A DNA stretch of 16,659 bases, from NCBI GenBank assembly GCA_023230535.1, contig JALNXC010000003.1, positions 1-16,659 on the forward strand, read 5' to 3'. The stretch is from Alkaliphilus sp. GTDB taxonomy: Bacteria; Bacillota; Clostridia; Peptostreptococcales; Natronincolaceae. Of this stretch, positions 1 through 6,392 are shown in pieces; position 1 is the first letter of the stretch, and each line of letters opens with the position of its first letter. The position numbers were made by a program, and so were the translations under genes. The notes below the pieces were generated by a model. The model made no database searches. It was given only the letters and a program-made list of their open reading frames with translations, and was not told where the DNA came from.

Positions 1-604
1 CATTCACATCTTCTCCTGAAATATCTGATCCGGGATTTGAATCCGCCCCCTTCTCAGGATTTTTCTCCGACCCCTCAGGTATGCTTAACGAGGCAGTCGA
101 AGTCTCCTGGTCCCACTCTATGCCGATTCCAAACTCTTCCTCAAAAAAACGAATTGGTATCATAGTTCTGCCGACAGATCTGCCATTATCCCTTATTGCC
201 AACAGCTTTGCGGATATATCGTCCGGAAGTCTTTTTTTAACACCATTGACCGTAGCATAGGGGTTATCGATCTGTAAAACAATCTCTTTCTCTTTGGTTT
301 TAATTTTTGCTTCCCGCTCGGCCCCGTCCCATTCGATATCCGCATTCAGCTTGTCCCCTAAATACTCTATAATCATTCTAAGGGGCACCAAGGTTCTCCC
401 CTTGCCGTTTAATGGATAAATTATAGGAGGCACGTCTTCAGATTCCACTACTTTGCCGTCTATTTTAAGATTTACTACCTGATAGTTTTTCCCCTTCCCA
501 TTTTCTTCTAACAGAACCTTTTCCGGAGATTTATTTGCAAAAGAAACTGTAAAGGAAGTGACAAAAACTATTAATATCAATATACCTGAAATTAATCTTT
601 TCAT
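1..604 (-). CDS. Secreted stalk-domain protein (copper amine oxidase N-terminal-like), 3' end outside window
   Basis: This is the first 201 codons of an exported protein whose C-terminal part lies beyond base 1. Residues 1-23 form a signal peptide: K2 and R3, a hydrophobic run (ISGILILIVFVTSF), then a likely cut after SFA. Two half-repeats typical of the copper amine oxidase N-terminal-like stalk domain (PF07833) follow: RTLVPLR with IEWD at about 70-93, and RTMIPIR with IEWD at about 146-165. From residue 177 the chain turns into a Pro/Glu/Ser/Gly-rich linker. In Clostridia such stalks often precede a cell-wall enzyme such as an N-acetylmuramoyl-L-alanine amidase, but no catalytic domain is visible here, so that is inference. 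The ATG at 604 has an AGGGGG ribosome binding site seven bases upstream. It lies downstream of a terminator, so it is probably transcribed separately. Confidence 0.85.
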   Translation of the reverse strand, partial: MKRLISGILILIVFVTSFTVSFANKSPEKVLLEENGKGKNYQVVNLKIDGKVVESEDVPPIIYPLNGKGRTLVPLRMIIEYLGDKLNADIEWDGAEREAKIKTKEKEIVLQIDNPYATVNGVKKRLPDDISAKLLAIRDNGRSVGRTMIPIRFFEEEFGIGIEWDQETSTASLSIPEGSEKNPEKGADSNPGSDISGEDVN

Positions 605-695
605 TAGTTGTCCCCCTTTTTGACACAAACTCCCTATTTTAAATTAACATAGTACATGGTTTTACAATATAAATCCGATTGCCCGTCCGGGATAA

Positions 696-738
696 GGCAC
701 CTTGTAGATCAAACATGTTCTGCCGTCCCGGAATAATC
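696..738 (-). repeat. Possible degenerate copy of a dispersed intergenic repeat
   Basis: On the minus strand this stretch reads ATTATTCCGGGACGG, a GAA-containing middle, then AAGGTGCC. It can be lined up with the better copies at 8425-8471 and 10885-10930 at both ends, but the middle is poorly conserved. Nearby, CCGTCCGGGATAA (684-696) and CCGTCCCGGAATAA (723-736) also resemble each other as direct repeats. Membership in the family is tentative. Confidence 0.35.
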
Positions 739-833
739 AACCATCTTACTATTAGTTATATCATTATGTAAAAACCCGTGTCAACGAATCCGGGAATTTG
801 TAATTAATATGTAATATAGTGATATCTTTGGCG

Positions 834-860
834 AACAAAAAAGCAGACCCCCGGGTCTGC
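834..860 (-). terminator. Rho-independent terminator after the AIR-synthase-like gene
   Basis: On the minus strand, eight-base arms GCAGACCC and GGGTCTGC (843-850 and 853-860) form a tight GC-rich hairpin. It is followed directly by TTTTTTGTT (842-834). It starts eight bases after the stop codon of the gene ending at 869, which is the classic intrinsic terminator arrangement. It separates that gene from the stalk-domain gene. Confidence 0.9.
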
Positions 861-868
861 ATTTCAGA

Positions 869-1855
869 TTAGTTTATAACTTTATACAATTCATCCACAT
901 CCGGGGGCAATAGTTCCAGCCTTTCCCCATCTTTTATGATCACACGTCCTTTATCCGTTATTCTTCCAACTTCCGTCAACTCTATATCTTCCTTGTTAAA
1001 AGCATCTATCAATAAATCCTTTTTATCCTCCGAGATTGTCATCACCATAACACCGCTGGAAATTAATTTCATGGGATTAATAGAAAACACTCGACATATT
1101 TCAACGGTTTCCTGCCTTATATTTATGTTGTCCCCGTATACTTCCATGCCCACTCCCGATGCTTCGGCTAATTCCCATAAAGCCCCTAGGATGCCCCCTT
1201 CGGTGGCATCATGCATGCTGTTGACTCCTATATTGCCGGCTAATATCCCCTCTCTGACCACACTTATGTCCTTGACAAAATCTTGAGCAGTCTTGATTGT
1301 ATCATAATCGATTTTATCTTTCAGCTGTTTTTCCAGATCTTTAGCTATTATGGATGCCCCCTCCAGCCCTGCATGTTTAGTCATAAAAACCGCATCCTCA
1401 ATTTTGGCGCCCCTGGTGAGGATCAATTTATCCTTGAGCTGTTTCCCCATCGCTGTGGCACTGATTATCATCCTGTTGACACTGTTGGTAATTTCCGTAT
1501 GTCCGCCGATTATTTCTACATTGATAGAAGCAGCCGCCTTGTTTGCCTCCGCCATGACATAATCCAAATCTTCCTTGGTTGTACCGGGCGGTGCCATGGC
1601 GGTTAACATCACTCCCAGGGGTTCCACGCCGCCGGATGCTATGTCATTGCAAGAAATATGTACTGCCAAACTCCCGATATCTTTGATGGCACCGGTGATC
1701 GGGTCCGTGCTCATGACACAGACATATTCTCCAAAATCTATCACTGCACAATCCTCACCTATACCCGGTCTGACCAGCACTTCAGATCGTCTATGTTTTA
1801 TATTAGAAAAAATTATTTCTTTTAATACTTCTATGGGTACTTTTCCTATTTCCAC
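869..1855 (-). CDS. AIR synthase family protein (PurM/HypE/ThiL-like ATP-binding fold)
   Basis: This 328-residue protein belongs to the PurM superfamily, which phosphorylates or dehydrates substrates using ATP and Mg2+. Visible signatures are GIGEDCAVID (31-40), STDPITG (49-55), HISCNDIASGGVEPL (66-80) and GGHTEIT (117-123) in the N-terminal ATP-binding half. DATEGG followed by an ELAEASGVG-type helix lies in the C-terminal half. It is closest in style to the HypE-related hydrogenase maturation group. It lacks the C-terminal Cys that HypE uses to carry the carbamoyl/cyano group (the chain ends YKVIN), and it lacks the N-terminal catalytic Cys/Sec of SelD, so neither name is justified. The start is GTG at 1855 with AGGAGG six bases upstream. 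It has its own promoter (1891-1899) and terminator (834-860) and looks monocistronic. The substrate is unknown. Confidence 0.85.
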   Translation of the reverse strand: MEIGKVPIEVLKEIIFSNIKHRRSEVLVRPGIGEDCAVIDFGEYVCVMSTDPITGAIKDIGSLAVHISCNDIASGGVEPLGVMLTAMAPPGTTKEDLDYVMAEANKAAASINVEIIGGHTEITNSVNRMIISATAMGKQLKDKLILTRGAKIEDAVFMTKHAGLEGASIIAKDLEKQLKDKIDYDTIKTAQDFVKDISVVREGILAGNIGVNSMHDATEGGILGALWELAEASGVGMEVYGDNINIRQETVEICRVFSINPMKLISSGVMVMTISEDKKDLLIDAFNKEDIELTEVGRITDKGRVIIKDGERLELLPPDVDELYKVIN

Positions 1856-1890
1856 GTTGTCCCTCCTGACTCACTTCTTTACATAGAAAT

Positions 1891-1910
1891 ATTATATCAC
1901 AGAATATTCT
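1891..1910 (-). promoter_or_regulatory. Extended -10 promoter and adjoining palindrome for the AIR-synthase-like gene
   Basis: On the minus strand TGATATAAT (1899-1891) matches the extended -10 consensus TGnTATAAT exactly and sits about 36 bases before the GTG start. No good -35 box is seen at the usual distance, which is normal for extended -10 promoters. Directly upstream is a perfect 10-bp palindrome, AGAATATTCT (1901-1910). It would lie between -10 and -35 and could be an operator; that part is inference. Confidence 0.55.
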
Positions 1911-2499
1911 ATCTTTTTTTACAAAATACCTTCTTCCATTCATCAAATTTCATTACCCTATGATCTGAAACTATGTACAATATTTCTATATCTTCAGGTT
2001 TAACGTCGTGAAATACCAGTACTTCCGCATCATAGCCTTCCTTTAGATCCATTCTTTTTCTTAAATTTTCCTTAAAACTCAGCGATGTTCGCCAATATTC
2101 CTCTATCATTTTTTTACCCTCTGTCTTCATATATTCCCCGGCTTCCTTTAATGAATTCACTTCCTGCAAAACAAAGGGCTCATATATCTCATTGGCCCTA
2201 TTTTCATTAGCAATCCAACATTTAAACGGATCTACTTCAAACGCCGTTACTGCACTGTGGGAAGAAAAATTCGGCTCCTTGCGATAATTTTTTGTCGCAA
2301 ATATTGCTTTTTCTCTCTCCACCCAAGTCGGAATATACTCCGGTTTTAAACTGTCTATAAAACAATGAAAATTATAATATTTATACTCATAAGTTATTTT
2401 ATCGTTGTATTTAATCCCGTCCGACAGTATTCTTCCTAAATCGTTGACAGGTGCAATATGATAAACCTTGCCGGTTTTGGAATAATCGTCAAAAAACAT
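1909..2499 (-). CDS. Uncharacterised protein with DarT/ADP-ribosyltransferase-like signatures
   Basis: This is a soluble 196-residue protein with no signal peptide or membrane segment. I do not recognise a named family with certainty. Its N-terminus has YHIAPVNDLGRILSDGI (13-29), close to the YH-x(n)-N-L-x2-I-L-x2-G-L pattern that opens DarT/DUF4433 and RNA 2'-phosphotransferase-like ART folds. Near the C-terminus YDAEVLVFHDVKPEDI (156-171) resembles the DarT segment carrying the catalytic Glu, which would be E159, followed by a beta strand (IEILYIVSD). In between are a basic KNYRK (70-74) and many aromatic residues. If correct it would be an NAD-dependent ADP-ribosyltransferase, but no DarG-type macrodomain partner is adjacent, so a toxin role is not supported. 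The ATG at 2499 has a GGGAGG ribosome binding site. Its 3' end lies close to the separate promoter of the next gene. Confidence 0.6.
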   Translation of the reverse strand: MFFDDYSKTGKVYHIAPVNDLGRILSDGIKYNDKITYEYKYYNFHCFIDSLKPEYIPTWVEREKAIFATKNYRKEPNFSSHSAVTAFEVDPFKCWIANENRANEIYEPFVLQEVNSLKEAGEYMKTEGKKMIEEYWRTSLSFKENLRKRMDLKEGYDAEVLVFHDVKPEDIEILYIVSDHRVMKFDEWKKVFCKKR

Positions 2500-2641
2500 T
2501 ATTTTCCTCCCTTTTTATGAATTAACCTATATTAAAGGCAGAGACATCATTTAAAACCCCCTGTCTATGCTATAAATAGTAATAATTACATAACATTTTA
2601 AAATTTATTCTACACAAAATATGCAATAGGAGGTGGTTTCT

Positions 2642-2809
2642 GTGAATATGATCCGGTGTATCAATCCCTGCCTATATGAAAAAGAAGGCAAGTGTACTTT
2701 AACCCATGTAACCTCGGTTTTAAATCCCCAAAAAGAAGACTGTGTGTACTTTAGGGAGAAAAAAGGAGACAAAACAAAAAGAGGGTTGGCTTCCGGCACC
2801 CGACATTGA
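2642..2809 (+). CDS. Small cysteine-rich protein (clostridial mini-protein, 55 aa)
   Basis: This plus-strand ORF encodes 55 residues. It starts at GTG 2642 with AGGAGGTGG (2628-2636) five bases upstream; an ATG at 2648 is in frame but too far from that site. Four cysteines (C6, C10, C18, C34) occur as C-INP-C, GKC and EDCVYF, followed by a Lys/Arg-rich tail. This matches the 40-60-residue Cys-rich proteins common in Clostridia. Databases often label these hydroxymyristoyl-ACP dehydratase, almost certainly wrongly; metal binding through the four Cys is more plausible. It is one of only two plus-strand genes here. It runs convergent with gatA, with six bases between the stop codons, and divergent from the DarT-like gene. 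Function is unknown. Confidence 0.75.
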   Translation: MNMIRCINPCLYEKEGKCTLTHVTSVLNPQKEDCVYFREKKGDKTKRGLASGTRH

Positions 2810-2815
2810 TTTGAT

Positions 2816-4270
2816 TTATAAATCGGGCCTGCCGTTAAAATCGGTGCTCCCCTCAAAAGCCTTGGCTGTTCTCAATAATGTGCTTTCATCAAACATTTTC
2901 CCCATCAACTGCATACCTATGGGTAAACCCTCATGAAGGCCGCATGGAATAGATATTGCAGGGATACCGGCTAAACTGGCGGCTACGGTGTATCCGTCTG
3001 TTTTATGCTTCTCCGCCGGCGTATTGCAACCCGAACCCATATCAAATGCGGTTGTAGCGGTTACGGGGGCAAGTATAATATCATATTCGGCAAATGCATC
3101 ACTAAAATCCCGCTTAATAAACTCCCTGATTTTTACGGCCTTCTCATAATAATTTTTATAATTGCTGCCGGACAGCCACTGGGTCCCCATTATAATCCTC
3201 TTTTTAACCTCCTCGCCAAAACCTTCACCCCCGGCATTTGAGATTAACTCATCCGTATTTTTATAATTTGAAATCTTATATCTATATTTAACACCGTCAA
3301 ATCGAGATAAATTGATACTGATTTCCGACTGCGAAATTATGTAGTAGACGGCCATGGCATATTTTGTATGAGGAAGGGACACTGCCTCACAGATTGCCCC
3401 CAAATCCCCGAAAATTTCTATAGCTTCTAAAAGCGCATCTTCAACAGGTTTATCCAGATTTTCATCAAAGTATTGTTCGGCTATGCCAATTTTGAGGCCC
3501 TTTACTCCTCCGCCCAGTGCCTGTAAATAATCCGTTTTTCCCCTTCTGTCGGATGTCGTATCCCGGGAATCATGCCCTGAAATGATGTTTAAAATCAAAG
3601 CACAATCTTCTACATCTTTTGTAATAGGCCCTATCTGATCTAAGGAATTCGCCACCGCGACCAATCCATATCTTGAAACCAACCCATATGTGGGCTTCAA
3701 CCCCACGACACCGCAAAAAGCACCGGGCTGCCTGATAGAACCGCCGGTATCCGAACCTAAGGAAAAGAACGCCTCCCCTGCCGCTACGGCAGATGCCGAA
3801 CCTCCGCTGGAGCCTCCCGGCACCTTACTCGTATCCCAGGGATTTTTTGTTTTTTTATAAAAAGATGTTTCCGTGGACGAACCCATGCCGAATTCATCCA
3901 TGTTGGCTTTGCCTAACATGACGGCATCCTCTTTTAACAATTTTTCAAATACGGTGGCGCTATAGGTCGGTATAAAATCTTGTAACATCTTAGACGCACA
4001 TGTAGTCAGTATACCCTCGGTGTAAATGTTGTCCTTGATTGACATGGGTATCCCGCCCAATAATCCTATAAACCGATTATTTTCTATCTTTTTATTTATC
4101 CGTTTGGCCTTTTCGTATGCCATATCCTTGGTCAAGGTTATATAAGCCCCTATCTCACCTTCTACGTCATCAATTCTCTTTAAAGTGCTTTCAAGCACCT
4201 CCACTGCTTTTATTTCTTTTTTCTCTAATTTTTCTTTTATTTGATGTATCGTTAAATTAAAAAGTTCCAA
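2816..4270 (-). CDS. gatA: Asp-tRNA(Asn)/Glu-tRNA(Gln) amidotransferase subunit A
   Basis: GatA is the glutaminase subunit of the GatCAB complex. It frees ammonia from glutamine, which GatB uses to convert Glu-tRNA(Gln) or Asp-tRNA(Asn). The amidase signature and its Ser-cisSer-Lys triad are intact. Counted from this start they are K79 (MSIKDN), S154 (GGSSGGS) and S178 (TGGSIRQ), the same numbers as in Staphylococcus aureus GatA. I chose TTG 4270, giving an MELFNLTIH N-terminus and 484 residues, typical for the family. GGCGGTG (4283-4277) lies six bases upstream as a one-mismatch ribosome binding site. The longer TTG at 4285 has no ribosome binding site. It lies directly after an interrupted gatC in the same frame. 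gatB, the usual next gene, is missing: the following sequence is a convergent small gene. Confidence 0.95.
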   Translation of the reverse strand: MELFNLTIHQIKEKLEKKEIKAVEVLESTLKRIDDVEGEIGAYITLTKDMAYEKAKRINKKIENNRFIGLLGGIPMSIKDNIYTEGILTTCASKMLQDFIPTYSATVFEKLLKEDAVMLGKANMDEFGMGSSTETSFYKKTKNPWDTSKVPGGSSGGSASAVAAGEAFFSLGSDTGGSIRQPGAFCGVVGLKPTYGLVSRYGLVAVANSLDQIGPITKDVEDCALILNIISGHDSRDTTSDRRGKTDYLQALGGGVKGLKIGIAEQYFDENLDKPVEDALLEAIEIFGDLGAICEAVSLPHTKYAMAVYYIISQSEISINLSRFDGVKYRYKISNYKNTDELISNAGGEGFGEEVKKRIIMGTQWLSGSNYKNYYEKAVKIREFIKRDFSDAFAEYDIILAPVTATTAFDMGSGCNTPAEKHKTDGYTVAASLAGIPAISIPCGLHEGLPIGMQLMGKMFDESTLLRTAKAFEGSTDFNGRPDL

Positions 4271-4297
4271 GCCGTTCACCGCCAATTTGCAAATATT

Positions 4298-4555
4298 TTA
4301 TACTCCAAAAAACCCGTCTTCTATCTTTGGCGCATTTCTGAGAAGACCCCTCCGATGTAAAAAAATCCCTACTTCATCATCGCGCAAGATGTTCAGCTCT
4401 TAAACAGTATTATTTTCAACAGCCTCAATTTTTTCATGCATCAAATCCATATCAAATTCATCTAATATTTTTAAATAGTTCAAAAGAGCCTCTTTATATT
4501 GTTCCAACTCTCTTTTTTCCTCTTCATCAAGCCTGATTTTAGCAAGATTATGCAT
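4298..4555 (-). pseudogene. gatC: gatC interrupted by one in-frame TAA
   Basis: GatC is the small scaffold subunit that holds GatA and GatB together. From ATG 4555, with a strong AGGAGGAGGT ribosome binding site, the frame reads MHNLAKIRLDEEEKRELEQY and onward for 51 residues. It then hits TAA at 4402-4400 and continues in the same frame with ELNILRDDEV, LLRNAPKIEDGFF and a final TAA at 4300-4298. Both halves match GatC: an AKIRLDEEE helix at the front, and an LRDDEV and NAPKIEDGFF tail at the end. The N-terminus is several residues shorter than usual. No other lesion is present, so the options are a recent nonsense mutation, a sequencing or assembly error, or stop-codon readthrough. As written, only a 51-residue fragment would be made. 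Confidence 0.85.
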
Positions 4556-4587
4556 CAATATACCTCCTCCTGTACAGGGAAACAGTA

Positions 4588-5319
4588 TTAACGATACTTA
4601 CGAAGAATCCCAAGCCGCTCTCGAAAGCCTTCGTTCCGCTCAGGATAATAAAACCGTACAAAATATAGACCTAACGAACCTAAAGCTGCCAATGAGGCCA
4701 AAAAGCAAAAAATAATTCTGACCGAAGTATCGTAGAAAAATTCCTGTGGAAGCATTTGGATGAGGACATGAGCATCCGGATCTAATATCCATAGATCATT
4801 ATTAAAAAATATGATATGAAAATAAGTAAAACATCTGTTAAAATCAATTTTCATCAACAATAATAACACAAACAAAAATAATATATTTATAACCGCAGTA
4901 TACATTAAAGTACCAGATAGAGACTTCTTCCAATACTCATCTTTTATGATGAAAATTAAACCTATTATTGCGAATAACACCGCACCGATATTGCGCAAAA
5001 TCCTTCCTTTAAAAAACAGTCCTTTGACATCTATCATATGCAGCTTTTCTCTGTTCTCAAAAACCTCGCTCTCTTTTCCCTCAACAACAACTCTCGTATC
5101 CAGTTCCCTTCTGTTATCTCTCAAATATCTTAAAACATCCTCCAAGGTATGTTGGAGATTCATCTCATTCATACCTGTCTCTTCAGTTGTGTTATATTTA
5201 ATAAACGACTCCCTATAATGATTCAGATTAAAAGCTATGATTTCTACAAAAGTGAATAGTAATATTATGGACAATAAAATTCCTAAAATTATATAGCCTA
5301 TTTTTCTAAAACATTCCAA
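4588..5319 (-). CDS. TIGR01906/DUF1461 family integral membrane protein
   Basis: This is a 243-residue membrane protein of unknown function found mainly in Firmicutes. Four hydrophobic segments are visible: 8-30, 108-126, 136-156 and 199-221. A hydrophilic, probably extracytoplasmic stretch lies between the first two. Family signatures are HMIDVKGLF (94-103) before the second segment and FHIIFFNNDLWILDP (167-181) with LPQEFFYD (190-197) before the last. The start is TTG 5319 with GAGGGAG about eight bases upstream. It lies 32 bases ahead of gatC and 43 bases after the YkoF-like gene, so it is probably co-transcribed. The family is often found near gat or ligase genes in Clostridia, but no role is established. 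Confidence 0.85.
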   Translation of the reverse strand: MECFRKIGYIILGILLSIILLFTFVEIIAFNLNHYRESFIKYNTTEETGMNEMNLQHTLEDVLRYLRDNRRELDTRVVVEGKESEVFENREKLHMIDVKGLFFKGRILRNIGAVLFAIIGLIFIIKDEYWKKSLSGTLMYTAVINILFLFVLLLLMKIDFNRCFTYFHIIFFNNDLWILDPDAHVLIQMLPQEFFYDTSVRIIFCFLASLAALGSLGLYFVRFYYPERNEGFRERLGILRKYR

Positions 5320-5362
5320 ATTACTATCTCCCTCTGCCTATAATCATCCTTTTCTTAATCGT

Positions 5363-5629
5363 TCAACAACCGCAGATATTGGAAATCATGATGTTCATAG
5401 TATAATTACGGCCCTCGGATGACATACGACTATGAATATTATTGATTAAATCCATCACTTTTTCAGGTTCACCTTTAATTATGGTAGACATATCTCCGAT
5501 ATTATATTCCAAACCTGAGACTTTAATTAAATTTAATACTTTCTTGATGTCATCCGAGTAATTTTGTGAATCAATAGGAAAATAGGCAATTTGACAGGAT
5601 ATTATGTCCCTTTTTTCCATAGAACACAT
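5363..5629 (-). CDS. YkoF/MTH1187-like thiamine-binding domain protein
   Basis: This 88-residue protein looks like the small ferredoxin-like beta-alpha-beta fold of the Thiamine_BP/YkoF superfamily. It shows ISCQIAYFPI (strand 1), DIKKVLNLIKVSGLEYNIGDMST (helix plus strand), a second helix around EKVMDLINNIHSRM, and a last strand YTMNIMISNICGC. Relatives bind thiamine or hydroxymethylpyrimidine, but no thiamine biosynthesis or transport gene is nearby, so the ligand is inferred from family only. The chain ends in Cys-Gly-Cys, which is unusual and could bind metal. The ATG at 5629 has GGGGGA six bases upstream; a second ATG at 5620 is in frame. The start overlaps the methyltransferase 3' end by 28 bases, indicating translational coupling. 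Confidence 0.7.
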   Translation of the reverse strand: MCSMEKRDIISCQIAYFPIDSQNYSDDIKKVLNLIKVSGLEYNIGDMSTIIKGEPEKVMDLINNIHSRMSSEGRNYTMNIMISNICGC

Positions 5630-6279
5630 ACAAATCCCCCTTTTTCACTGCATGAGAGTTTCTTTTCATATTCCATATTTATGTTGTTTTCCTCTACATC
5701 AGGCGGAATAAACAGGCATTCCCCACTGTCTACAATTTCCCTGCCGTTCCATGACTTTAAATCATCCGAAGATTTAAAATCCGCATATTTAAATATACTA
5801 TCCCCACGCAGCGATTTTGAAATGTAAAATTCTCCCCACTTGCTTTCTCTGTTGATTGTGCCGATCAATAGATATTCATTTTGTTTTAAAACCCTGTACA
5901 TCTCTTTATATGCCTTTTCCGGCTCCTTGATAAATTCGAAAGCCGCCATTGAAAAAACTCCGTCAAATTTTTCATCTGGAAAACTCATATTGCATACATC
6001 CATATTATAAAATTTGATGTTCAAACCTTTCTCCGCAACCTTTTTTCGCGCCTCATTCAGCATTTTTTCCGATACATCTATACCGACAACTTCACAGTCT
6101 TTTTCTGCCAACTTCATGCTGAAATTCCCGGTCCCGCAGCCCGCATCTAATATTTTCATTCCATGGACAGGTTCAAAAAGTGAAAACGCCAATTCCGTTT
6201 CCACCTTATCCACAAATTCACCCAATTTAGATTCATACCACCGATCGTAATCGGTTGCCTTTTTATCAAATACGGCCAT
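5602..6279 (-). CDS. Class I SAM-dependent methyltransferase
   Basis: This is a 225-residue soluble methyltransferase of the Methyltransf_11 type. Motif I is ILDAGCGTGNFS (43-54) and binds S-adenosylmethionine. The acidic residue after strand 2 is D68 in VVGIDVSEKM. MDVCNMSFPDEKFDGVFS (93-110) forms motifs II-III. A UbiE/BioC-like YRVLKQNEYLLIG (128-140) follows. The substrate cannot be told from sequence; the C-terminal third has no recognisable domain. The ATG at 6279 follows a GGGGGG ribosome binding site. The gene overlaps the YkoF-like gene downstream, while the upstream spacer to ligA is a set of degenerate 23-bp repeats. Confidence 0.9.
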   Translation of the reverse strand: MAVFDKKATDYDRWYESKLGEFVDKVETELAFSLFEPVHGMKILDAGCGTGNFSMKLAEKDCEVVGIDVSEKMLNEARKKVAEKGLNIKFYNMDVCNMSFPDEKFDGVFSMAAFEFIKEPEKAYKEMYRVLKQNEYLLIGTINRESKWGEFYISKSLRGDSIFKYADFKSSDDLKSWNGREIVDSGECLFIPPDVEENNINMEYEKKLSCSEKGGFVCVLWKKGT

Positions 6280-6299
6280 AATTCTGCCCCCCTATCCCA

Positions 6300-6391
6300 A
6301 TCAGATAGATTAATTTATATCATTTTAAGCGACAATTTTATATCACCTTGGGCGCCAAGTTTATGTCATTCTATACACCCTTTTTATGCTA
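6300..6391 (-). repeat. Degenerate 23-bp tandem repeats filling the ligA-methyltransferase spacer
   Basis: On the minus strand, units start exactly 23 bases apart at 6391, 6368, 6345 and 6322. The two best are TGACATAAACTTGGCGCCCA+AGG and TGATATAAAATTGTCGCTTA+AAA, with 16 of 23 bases identical and most differences transitions. The next unit shares the first nine bases (TGATATAAA). The first, beginning just after the ligA stop codon, is weak (11 of 23). The palindrome CTTGG-CGC-CCAAG lies in the unit at 6368. This could be a decayed transposon end or a regulatory array; no transposase is nearby. Confidence 0.65.
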
Positions 6392-6392
6392 C

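Noticed and set aside
869..1855. Calling the AIR-synthase-like gene selD or hypE
   Set aside because: It has no N-terminal Cys/Sec motif of SelD and no C-terminal carbamoyl-accepting Cys of HypE; only the shared PurM fold is supported.
1909..2499. A DarTG toxin-antitoxin system
   Set aside because: No macrodomain (DarG) gene lies on either side; the neighbours are a Cys-rich mini-protein and a PurM-fold protein.
2605..2856. Minus-strand 83-residue ORF opposite the Cys-rich gene
   Set aside because: It overlaps the end of gatA in another frame and opposes the mini-gene, which has the strong ribosome binding site and family pattern.
4271..4285. gatA start at TTG 4285
   Set aside because: It lacks a ribosome binding site; TTG 4270 gives the family-typical N-terminus and residue numbering with a GGCGGTG site.
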